From positions 1 through 5,743 of the forward strand of contig CALGOL010000384.1 of assembly GCA_937960755.1 (NCBI GenBank): DNA of 5,743 bases, read 5' to 3'. Under the pieces are notes generated by a model. The model was given only the letters and a program-made list of their open reading frames with translations, searched no databases and was not told where the DNA came from. Below, piece by piece: positions 1-5,297 of the stretch. Position numbers and translations under genes: made by a program. The first letter of the stretch is position 1; every line of letters starts with the position of its first letter. Source of the stretch: an uncultured Azospirillum sp. GTDB lineage: Bacteria > Pseudomonadota > Alphaproteobacteria > Azospirillales > Azospirillaceae.

Positions 1-192
1 CGTCCGGGGTATGGTGTGAGCGCGCTGGGCGGTTTGGCCGCCCGGCGCTACGCCCGTCGCAGGGTGGCGCCGCGGCGCGCGAAAGGGTTGGCGGGGCGAC
101 AGCCGCCCGCCTGGACCCTGATGCGCAATCCGTTGCATCCAGCTTCGTCGACGGCGATCCGCGCCGCCATCGCAGCCGGATCGGCAACTTGA
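1..192 (+). CDS. nadD: Nicotinate-nucleotide adenylyltransferase, C-terminal end (partial)
   Basis: The frame is open from the first base and ends at TGA 190-192, giving the last 63 residues of a protein that begins outside the window. It opens with RPGYGVSALGG, passes an Arg/Ala-rich helix, and ends in the segment NPLHPASSTAIRAAIAAG. That ending matches the NadD C-terminus, where a PL-x-x-SST-x-IR motif closes the nucleotidyltransferase fold. NadD joins nicotinate mononucleotide and ATP to form deamido-NAD in cytoplasmic NAD synthesis. The partner genes support the call, because nadD commonly precedes rsfS and rlmH in proteobacteria. Identification rests on the C-terminal motif and synteny. 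The catalytic N-terminal motifs lie outside the window, so intactness cannot be judged. Confidence 0.85.
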   Translation, partial: RPGYGVSALGGLAARRYARRRVAPRRAKGLAGRQPPAWTLMRNPLHPASSTAIRAAIAAGSAT

Positions 193-193
193 C

Positions 194-211
194 AAAGAGG
201 TTAGGACCATA
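194..211 (+). promoter_or_regulatory. Ribosome binding site pointing to an ATA start for rsfS
   Basis: AAAGAGG at 194-200 lies 8 bases before ATA 209-211. ATA is in frame with rsfS and would give an N-terminus (M)STHAQLAAD. The first standard start in frame, TTG 227, has no purine-rich site at a suitable distance. The nearest ATG (219-221) is in another frame. Either ATA is used as a rare start, or an ATG was changed by mutation or sequencing error, or TTG 227 is used inefficiently. Confidence 0.5.
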
Positions 212-226
212 AGTACGCATGCCCAG

Positions 227-631
227 TTGGCCGCCGACGCGCCGCAGCGCATCCCGGCCGCCGCCGAAACGCCGTCGCCGCGGAGTTTGATCGAACAGTC
301 GCTTGACGACGATCAGGCGGAAGACGTCGTCATCATCGATCTGGAAGGCAAATCCAGCATCGCCGACGCGCTGGTTATCGCCAGCGGCCGCAACGGTCGG
401 CACATCGCCGCCATGGCCGACCATCTGCGCGACAAGCTGAAGAACGCCGGCTATGGCGAATCCGCTATCGAAGGCGTGCCGCAATGCGATTGGGTGCTGG
501 TGGACGCCGGCGACGTGATTGTTCACCTGTTCCGACCGGAAGTCCGCGCCTTCTACAACATTGAAAAAATGTGGGGCGTCGAAGGGCCGCGCTACGAGCC
601 GCCCGCCAATCCTTATATGACCGACCTTTAA
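227..631 (+). CDS. rsfS: Ribosomal silencing factor RsfS (Iojap/DUF143 family)
   Basis: The 134-residue frame from TTG matches the Iojap/RsfS family (about 105-140 residues). Residues 20-118 carry the domain, with DVVIIDLEGKSSIADALVIA as first strand and helix and then GVPQCDWVLVDAGDVIVHLF and RAFYNIEKMWG as the most recognisable motifs. RsfS binds ribosomal protein L14 on the 50S subunit and blocks joining to 30S, lowering translation when nutrients are scarce. The first 20 residues and the last ten lie outside the conserved core. The gene follows nadD closely and sits 14 bases before rlmH, so co-transcription is likely. The start is uncertain: TTG 227 is the first standard codon, but the good ribosome binding site at 194-200 fits ATA 209 better, which would add six residues. 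Function is confident; only the start is in doubt. Confidence 0.93.
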   Translation: MAADAPQRIPAAAETPSPRSLIEQSLDDDQAEDVVIIDLEGKSSIADALVIASGRNGRHIAAMADHLRDKLKNAGYGESAIEGVPQCDWVLVDAGDVIVHLFRPEVRAFYNIEKMWGVEGPRYEPPANPYMTDL

Positions 632-645
632 GCCGCCCCCGGCCG

Positions 646-1104
646 ATGCGCCTGACCATCGCCGCCGTTGGGCGCTGCAAGCCGGGGCCGCTGCGCGATC
701 TATATCAGGAGTACGCCGGGCGGCTGACTTGGCCGCTGGCGTTGCGGGAAATCGACATCAAGAAGCGCGCCGCCCCCGCCGAGTTAACCCGACTGGAGGG
801 CGACGCGCTATTGGCCGTGGCGCCGCCCGGGGCGAAAGTCGCGGTGTTGGATGAGCGCGGCCGAGCGATGGACAGCGCCGGCTTCGCCGCCTTGCTGGGA
901 AACTGGCGCGACGGCGGGGCTGGCGACGCGGTTTTCATGATCGGCGGCGCCGACGGCCACGCCCAAGCGGTGCGCGACCGCGCCGACATCCTCTTATCAT
1001 TCGGCGCCATGACTTGGCCGCACATGCTTGCCCGCGCCATGCTGGCGGAGCAAATTTATCGCGCACAACAGATACTTGCCGGGCATCCTTACCATCGCGC
1101 CTGA
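646..1104 (+). CDS. rlmH: 23S rRNA (pseudouridine1915-N3)-methyltransferase RlmH
   Basis: This 152-residue protein has the usual RlmH length (about 155). It starts MRLTIAAVGRCKPGPLRDLY and shows the SPOUT-class features: an N-terminal strand, VAVLDERGRAMDS near residues 65-77, the AdoMet-binding knot segment FMIGGADGH near residues 97-105, and a C-terminal knot MLAEQIYRAQQILAGHPYH. RlmH methylates N3 of pseudouridine 1915 in helix 69 of 23S rRNA within assembled 70S ribosomes and acts as a dimer. The ATG at 646 was chosen because homology begins there; the same frame stays open further upstream, but that part overlaps rsfS and reads as unrelated sequence. No clear ribosome binding site precedes the ATG, so translation may depend on coupling with rsfS. 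The gene converges with the SDR gene at 1126-1911. Confidence 0.95.
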   Translation: MRLTIAAVGRCKPGPLRDLYQEYAGRLTWPLALREIDIKKRAAPAELTRLEGDALLAVAPPGAKVAVLDERGRAMDSAGFAALLGNWRDGGAGDAVFMIGGADGHAQAVRDRADILLSFGAMTWPHMLARAMLAEQIYRAQQILAGHPYHRA

Positions 1105-1126
1105 ACTGCGGCGGTCAACCCGCAGT
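1105..1126. terminator. Hairpin between convergent genes, possible bidirectional terminator
   Basis: ACTGCGG (1105-1111) pairs perfectly with CCGCAGT (1120-1126) around an 8-base loop. It starts directly after the rlmH stop and reaches the stop of the opposing SDR gene. There is no T-run on either side, so it is not a classical intrinsic terminator. It could still stall polymerase or protect 3' ends. Part of the symmetry comes from the 11-base repeat in the same place. Confidence 0.35.
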
Positions 1127-1146
1127 CAACCCGCGGTGAACCCGCC
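1114..1146. repeat. Three tandem 11-base repeats across the SDR stop codon
   Basis: Copies are GTCAACCCGCA (1114-1124), GTCAACCCGCG (1125-1135) and GTGAACCCGCC (1136-1146), with a shared GT(C/G)AACCCGC core. They cover the last codons and stop (1128-1126, minus strand) of the leftward SDR gene and the gap to rlmH. The unit length is not a multiple of three, so a copy-number change would alter the SDR C-terminus. Confidence 0.7.
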
Positions 1147-1911
1147 GTCCACCGGCAGGGTTACCCCGGTGATCCAACGCGCCGCGTCCGACAACAGAAA
1201 TGCGACCGCTCCCGCCACATCGTCCGGGTGGCCGTAGCCCAACGGGTGCGCCGCCGCCAAGGCGGCGTTTTGCGCCGCCGGCAGCATGGCGAACTGCTGT
1301 TCCGCCTTGGCCCCCAGCACCACCGCCGGGGCCGCGACATTGACGCGGATGTTCTTATCCGCCAACTCCAACGCCAGTGAACGCGCCGTCGCCGATAAGG
1401 CGGCCTTGGAGGCGGCGTAAAGCGCGCGGGCCTTTTGCCCGGCCAAGCCGGCGACCGAGCCGATCAGCACCACCGATCCGCCGCCGGGCGTGAACACGCC
1501 TTTTTGTTGAAAGCCGCGCGCCAGCATCAAGGCGGCGCCGACGTTGAAATCCATATAGTTTGCAATTTGCGCGCGATTTATCAGCCGCAATGGGGTGTAG
1601 CCCTGCACGGAAGCCGATTGAACCAGCCCGGCGAAGGCCCCGCCCTCCGCCGCCAGCCCCTTCAGCCAAGCCGGGATGGCGTCGAGATCGGCCAGATCAA
1701 AAGGCGCGATCTGGTGACTGTCGGGGTTGGTCAACTGCGCCCGCGTCGCCTCCAGCGGCTCGGCCCGGCGGCCGACCAAAACCAGCCGGGCGCCCAGCCC
1801 CGCCAGCATGCGGCAAATCGCCAACCCAATGTCGCTGTCGGCCGACGCCCCGGCGACGAGAATCCGCCGGCCCGACAGGTTGAGCGGGTTTAACAGAGCG
1901 GCGTCGCTCAC
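1126..1911 (-). CDS. SDR-family oxidoreductase with altered cofactor loop (FabG-like)
   Basis: This 261-residue protein has the classical SDR length and plan. The active site looks complete: Asn123, Ser152 in LIGSVAG, and Tyr165 and Lys169 in YAASK. The C-terminal signature FLLSDAARWITGVTLPVDGG is typical of FabG-like enzymes. Two positions are unusual. The usual TGxxxGIG loop reads AGASADSDIG (residues 20-29), about two residues longer with Thr replaced by Ala. The usual NNAG reads QSAS (98-101). Arg48-Arg49 after the second strand suggests NADP(H). It likely reduces a ketone or oxidises an alcohol, plausibly the beta-keto product of the adjacent ketoacyl synthase. Its GTG start overlaps that gene's TGA by 4 bases (GTGA), implying translational coupling. 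It is a paralogue of the SDR at 4235-4996, with 31 of 41 identical residues over the C-terminal segment. Substrate is unknown. Confidence 0.9.
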   Translation of the reverse strand: MSDAALLNPLNLSGRRILVAGASADSDIGLAICRMLAGLGARLVLVGRRAEPLEATRAQLTNPDSHQIAPFDLADLDAIPAWLKGLAAEGGAFAGLVQSASVQGYTPLRLINRAQIANYMDFNVGAALMLARGFQQKGVFTPGGGSVVLIGSVAGLAGQKARALYAASKAALSATARSLALELADKNIRVNVAAPAVVLGAKAEQQFAMLPAAQNAALAAAHPLGYGHPDDVAGAVAFLLSDAARWITGVTLPVDGGFTAG

Positions 1912-2990
1912 GGCGTGAGCACCGGAAAATCATCCGGCAGGTCGACCACTTCGGGGGCGGGGATCGGTCCGACCTCCGCCGCCAGCGCCCCCCACGACCA
2001 GCCGACGCCGAAGCCCGCCATCAACAGCCGCCGGTTTCCGCCCGCCAGCGATTCCCCCAGCTTATGGCTGATCGCCAAGGGGATGGAGGCGGAACTGGTG
2101 TTGCCGAAGTCGTACATGTCGTTGACGAAACGTTCGGGCGAAAACTTGGTTTTCTTGCGCAAATGCTCCAGCATGAAGCCGTTGGCTTGGTGCATAACGC
2201 ACCAATCGACATCCTCCACGCCCCACCCCGCCAGTTCCAGCGTATCTTTAACAAGTGGCGGCACTGCCCTGAGCGTAAAGGAAAAAACCTCCGCGCCGTT
2301 GAGAGACAGCCGGGAATCGCGGTAGAGCCGGGCGTGCTCTTCGGCGCAGACCGGCTCCAGCGGGGGAACAAGGCTGTTACGCCGGCCGCCGGCCTTGACC
2401 CAGATGTTTTTCGCCCCCGTCCCATCGGTTCCAACCACAAAGCGCAAGGGCGCCGCGCCCTCGGCGACCTCCAGCGCGCAAGCGCCGCCGGCGTCGCCGA
2501 ACAGCGGCAAGGTGGCGCGGTCATCGGGCAGCAGGTGGCGGCTGGAGGTGTCGCCGCACAGCACCAGCGCTCTGCCCTTTTCCATGCCTTGCAAGAGCTT
2601 AGAGGCCGTCATTAAAGCATATACAAAGCCGGAGCAGCCAAGATTGACGTCGAAGCACATGGCGCCGGGCGCCATCTCAAGCCGCTTGTGCATGACGCAC
2701 GACGTCGCCGGCACATTGTAATCCGGGTCTTGCGAGACGAAGATCAACACGTCGACATCGGCGCCGCGCCAGCCCAATTGCGTCAGCAATCCTTCCGCCG
2801 CGGCGACGCAGAGGTCGGAGGCGCAGACGTGCGGCGGCGCGATCCGGCGGGAGTGGACGCCGATCGAGCCTAACAGCTTTTCCGCCTCCTCCGCCGTGAA
2901 AGGCGCCGGAGTCTCGATATAGGAATGGCGAGCCCGCGGCGTGACGGCGCGAAATCCGGCGATGCGGACGCCTTCGACGATTGTTTTCAC
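1908..2990 (-). CDS. 3-oxoacyl-ACP synthase III family protein (FabH-like)
   Basis: This 360-residue protein has the KAS III fold signature. Cys119 lies in NLGCSGFVYAL, His267 in VMHQANGF and Asn297 in FGNTSSASIP, so the Cys-His-Asn triad is intact. FGDAGGACALE (residues 164-174) is another family motif. The N-terminal condensing domain (ACP_syn_III) spans about 50-190 and the C-terminal one (ACP_syn_III_C) about 250-338. Such enzymes condense an acyl-CoA or acyl-ACP with malonyl-ACP to give a beta-ketoacyl-ACP. It is longer than housekeeping FabH (about 317-330) and has a Pro/Asp-rich tail at residues 341-360. Variants of this length occur in secondary-metabolite and surface-glycan loci, which fits better than housekeeping fatty-acid initiation. 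The GTG start at 2990-2988 has CAGGAG (3006-3001) 10 bases upstream. The gene leads the leftward arm and overlaps the following SDR by 4 bases. The starter unit cannot be predicted. Confidence 0.92.
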   Translation of the reverse strand: MKTIVEGVRIAGFRAVTPRARHSYIETPAPFTAEEAEKLLGSIGVHSRRIAPPHVCASDLCVAAAEGLLTQLGWRGADVDVLIFVSQDPDYNVPATSCVMHKRLEMAPGAMCFDVNLGCSGFVYALMTASKLLQGMEKGRALVLCGDTSSRHLLPDDRATLPLFGDAGGACALEVAEGAAPLRFVVGTDGTGAKNIWVKAGGRRNSLVPPLEPVCAEEHARLYRDSRLSLNGAEVFSFTLRAVPPLVKDTLELAGWGVEDVDWCVMHQANGFMLEHLRKKTKFSPERFVNDMYDFGNTSSASIPLAISHKLGESLAGGNRRLLMAGFGVGWSWGALAAEVGPIPAPEVVDLPDDFPVLTP

Positions 2991-3092
2991 CGCTTTCGCG
3001 CTCCTGAAAAAATGCCGGCGTATAATTGGCGAAAGATTAACGCTATCATCCTAGTGTTTTCCATCTTAACGAACCGATAAACGGCTGACGAC
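2991..3092. promoter_or_regulatory. Divergent promoter region between the two arms
   Basis: This 102-base spacer separates divergent start codons and is much more AT-rich than the genes beside it. On the + strand it holds TATAAT at 3021-3026, an exact match to the sigma-70 -10 consensus, which would place a start near 3033 and a leader of about 60 bases for the Rieske gene. No good -35 box lies 16-18 bases upstream, so activator dependence or coincidence are both possible. On the minus strand CAGGAG (3006-3001) is the ribosome binding site for the ketoacyl synthase; I found no convincing leftward -10/-35 pair. Shared control of both arms from this spacer is inferred from layout alone. Confidence 0.5.
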
Positions 3093-4238
3093 ATGGACGC
3101 TCCGGAGCACCTGACCGCTTTTCGGCCCTTGCCGACGTTGGTCATTCCCCCGCAAAGCTATTCCGACCCCGCCGTGTTTCGCCGGGAAGCGGCGGAAATC
3201 TTCGCTAAATGTTGGATGTTCGTCGGATTTACCGATGATCTTGGTCAACCCGACGACTTCATCACGGCGGAAATCGCAGGGACGTCGGTGGTGGTGCAGA
3301 ATTTCGGCGGGACTTTGCGCGCGCTGCACAACGTCTGCACCCACCGTTACGCCAAGATCCAGTTGGAGCCGTGCGGCAACCGTAAGCTTCACTGCCCCTA
3401 TCATGGCTGGGTGTTCAACCGCGAAGGCGCGCTGGTGGGCGTGCCGGGCAACGCCGAATTTTTCGGCTTCGACAAGGCCGACAAGGAACGGCTGAGCCTG
3501 CGGCGTTTCGAAGTGGCGACCCGCGGCCGCTTCGTTTTCGTCCGGCTGGAGCCGGGCGGGCCGTCGTTGGATGAGCATCTAGGCGACTATGGCCCCGTTC
3601 TCGACCATCTGTCCGGGCTATATGTCGACCGCATCGCCGAGGAGCGCCTGCCCTGGGCGGCCAATTGGAAGACCGGGGTGGAGACGGTGCTGGAGGTCTA
3701 TCACGTCGACGCCACCCACCCGGAAACCTTCAAGAAATTCACCAAGAAAGTCTGGAACTGCTCGTACGAAAAACAGCACTCCCGCGGCACGACCCACTTG
3801 TCGGATCCATCCGCCGCTTGGTGGGACAGCGCGCGAACCAAGCTCGGCTTGCCGCGCAGCGAGCAATTTCAGAATTACGACCATTTCTTCATCTTCCCCA
3901 ACCTCGCCATCGGCTTGACGCATGGTTGCTTGATGAGCGTGCAGACATACGATCCGCAAGGCCCCGACGCCTGCACACTGCATTTCCGGCTGTTTTTGGG
4001 CGAAACCGCCAAGCCGCAGACCAAAGGCGGCGCCTTGCGCCGGGCGGTGGAGGAAAACCTCACCGGCTTTAATCTAAAAGTGCTGGATGAGGATCGCGTC
4101 GTCGCTGAAGCTTGCCATGTCGGAACCAAGCAGATGAACCGCCCCGCCGTGCCGGGCTGGTGCGAGGAGCGCATCCACGCCTTCCACGCCGCCTGGTTTG
4201 CGCGCATGGCGCGACCGGACCCCGAAGGCGACGAATGA
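3093..4238 (+). CDS. Rieske [2Fe-2S] non-heme iron oxygenase, alpha (catalytic) subunit
   Basis: This 381-residue protein has the two-domain plan of ring-hydroxylating oxygenase alpha subunits. The Rieske cluster motif C-x-H-x16-C-x2-H is complete: Cys82, His84, Cys101, His104, in VCTHR and HCPYHGW. The catalytic domain has NWKTGVETVLEVYHVDATHP (residues 191-210), giving iron ligands His204 and His209. Asp334 in LDEDRVVAE is the likely carboxylate ligand, and Glu201 is the residue linking the two centres. These enzymes use O2 and electrons from a reductase for hydroxylation, dihydroxylation, demethylation or desaturation. No beta subunit, ferredoxin or reductase is encoded in the window, so electrons must come from elsewhere. 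The ATG at 3093 lacks a strong ribosome binding site. The stop overlaps the next SDR start (ATGA, 4235-4238). The substrate could be the acyl chain made by the divergent ketoacyl synthase, but that is inference from position. Confidence 0.93.
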   Translation: MDAPEHLTAFRPLPTLVIPPQSYSDPAVFRREAAEIFAKCWMFVGFTDDLGQPDDFITAEIAGTSVVVQNFGGTLRALHNVCTHRYAKIQLEPCGNRKLHCPYHGWVFNREGALVGVPGNAEFFGFDKADKERLSLRRFEVATRGRFVFVRLEPGGPSLDEHLGDYGPVLDHLSGLYVDRIAEERLPWAANWKTGVETVLEVYHVDATHPETFKKFTKKVWNCSYEKQHSRGTTHLSDPSAAWWDSARTKLGLPRSEQFQNYDHFFIFPNLAIGLTHGCLMSVQTYDPQGPDACTLHFRLFLGETAKPQTKGGALRRAVEENLTGFNLKVLDEDRVVAEACHVGTKQMNRPAVPGWCEERIHAFHAAWFARMARPDPEGDE

Positions 4239-4996
4239 TCCCCGACTACGCCTTCAACGGCCGCCGCGTCCTGGTCACCGGCGCGTCGGCCGGCATTGGG
4301 CGGGCGTGCGCCATAGCCCTCGCCGGCTTGGGCGCACGGGTTGTCGTCAACGGCCGCAACGAGGGGCGATTAGCGGAAACCCTGGCGGCGCTGCCGGGGG
4401 ATGGCCATGGCGCGGCGCCGTTCGATCTGACCGACTGCGACCAAATTCCGGGCTGGATCAAGGTACTGGCGACGGATGGCGGCCCGCTGGCCGGCGTGGC
4501 CCATTGCGCCGGAACCCAATCGTCGAAGCCGGTGCGCAGCGTCGATACCGCCTACTTCGATCAAGTCATGCGCGCTAACCTATTGAGCGCCTTGGCGCTG
4601 GCCCGCGGGCTGCGGCAAAAGGGCTGCTGCGCTGCAAGCGGCGGCGCGATGGTGCTGGTGTCGTCGGTCGCGGCCTTCATCGGCCAACCCGGCAACGTGG
4701 TCTATTCCGCCAGCAAGGGCGCTCTGGTTTCAGCGGCGCGCGGCTTGGCGATGGAGTTGCTGCGCGACAACATCCGCGTCAACTGCGTCGCCCCGGCGAT
4801 GGTGGAAACCGAGATGATGGAGCGTTTTCGCCAGACCACCACAGCCGAACAGTTTGCGCGCATCCGCGAAGCCCACCCCATGGGATTCGGCAAACCGGAG
4901 GACGTCGCCGCCGCGGTCGCCTTCTTGCTGTCGGACGCGGCGCGCTGGATCAATGGGGTGTGTTTGCCGGTGGACGGCGGCTATCTGGCGCAGTGA
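4235..4996 (+). CDS. SDR-family oxidoreductase (FabG-like)
   Basis: This 253-residue classical SDR has a canonical cofactor loop TGASAGIG (residues 15-22) and Arg41 after the second strand, suggesting NADP(H). HCAG (90-93) stands in for NNAG. The catalytic residues are Asn115, Ser144, Tyr157 and Lys161 (YSASK), and the C-terminus ends FLLSDAARWINGVCLPVDGG. The closest recognisable relative is the SDR at 1126-1911. Besides the C-terminus they share FDL-x-D-x-D-x-IP-x-W and ARG-x-x-QKG. The ATG at 4235 overlaps the Rieske gene stop by 4 bases, so the pair is translationally coupled. The frame is open upstream to 4112, but that part lies inside the Rieske gene and has no SDR homology. Likely roles are oxidation of an alcohol or diol formed by the Rieske enzyme, or reduction of a beta-ketoacyl intermediate; sequence alone does not decide. 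Confidence 0.93.
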   Translation: MIPDYAFNGRRVLVTGASAGIGRACAIALAGLGARVVVNGRNEGRLAETLAALPGDGHGAAPFDLTDCDQIPGWIKVLATDGGPLAGVAHCAGTQSSKPVRSVDTAYFDQVMRANLLSALALARGLRQKGCCAASGGAMVLVSSVAAFIGQPGNVVYSASKGALVSAARGLAMELLRDNIRVNCVAPAMVETEMMERFRQTTTAEQFARIREAHPMGFGKPEDVAAAVAFLLSDAARWINGVCLPVDGGYLAQ

Positions 4997-5297
4997 AACG
5001 CCGCGTCAATAGATAATTCAACATGGCGAGAAGCGTTCCATGAGCGAAACGGCTATGAAGGCGCAGGAAGAAAAACTGCTTGAATTCCTTATAGCAAAAA
5101 ACAGACATAGATTCTATTAATGAATTCGTCGTATTGGCGGAGGCGATCAGATTGGAATGGCCGATTTCTTCTAGAATTAAATTAACAGAATCGCTAAAAA
5201 AACGGCAACCTACTGACGATATTGTCCAATTTATTCTCTTTTGTTTCATCTTAGTGGCAACTTGTACTATATAGAGGCAGTCATTCATTACTGTTTT
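4997..5297. other. AT-rich region after the cassette with no intact gene
   Basis: From about 5000 the DNA turns AT-rich; 5101-5370 is 96 of 270 GC by hand count (36%), against 65% at 3481-3540 and 77% at 5401-5460. No intact gene is visible. It contains the broken ACP-like frame at 5040-5274 and the short palindrome TTCTAGAA (5169-5176). I see no terminator hairpin with a T-run after the SDR stop, no tRNA gene, and no transposon ends. The composition suggests foreign or decayed DNA, or an insertion boundary. Confidence 0.6.
5040..5274 (+). pseudogene. Possible acyl-carrier-protein-like remnant, frameshifted
   Basis: ATG 5040 has a purine-rich site GAGAAG (5028-5033) 6 bases upstream and reads MSETAMKAQEEKLLEFLIAK before stopping at 5118-5120. 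Skipping one base in the A6 run 5096-5101 opens another frame up to TAG 5272-5274. That part reads TDIDSINEFVVLAEAI, then a basic stretch, then PTDDIVQFI. It resembles a small acyl carrier protein: an amphipathic first helix, a D-S-I motif where the phosphopantetheine serine would sit, a following helix, and a T-x-x-DIV-x-x-I end. Against it, the loop between the first helix and DSI is about ten residues shorter than in E. coli ACP, the last dozen residues are hydrophobic, and composition is very AT-rich. An ACP would make sense beside a ketoacyl synthase and SDRs, which may bias this reading. It may equally be chance. Confidence 0.3.

Noticed and set aside
219..221. ATG as a start for rsfS
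   Set aside because: It is in a different frame from the RsfS-coding sequence.
571..645. Upstream extension of rlmH
   Set aside because: The frame is open, but this stretch lies inside rsfS, reads as Arg/Ala-rich out-of-frame sequence, and RlmH homology starts at the ATG at 646.
1105..1146. CRISPR-like array
   Set aside because: The 11-base units are contiguous with no spacers and only three copies, so they are a simple tandem repeat.
2064..2615. A 183-codon plus-strand frame opposite the ketoacyl synthase
   Set aside because: It is a GC-rich antisense shadow of a gene with a full catalytic triad, and its translation has no recognisable domain.
3066..3578. A 170-codon minus-strand frame opposite the Rieske gene
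   Set aside because: It is a shadow of the Rieske-domain coding sequence, with no family features of its own.
4112..4234. Longer N-terminus for the rightward SDR
   Set aside because: It lies within the Rieske gene and has no SDR similarity; the ATGA overlap start at 4235 gives the normal family length.
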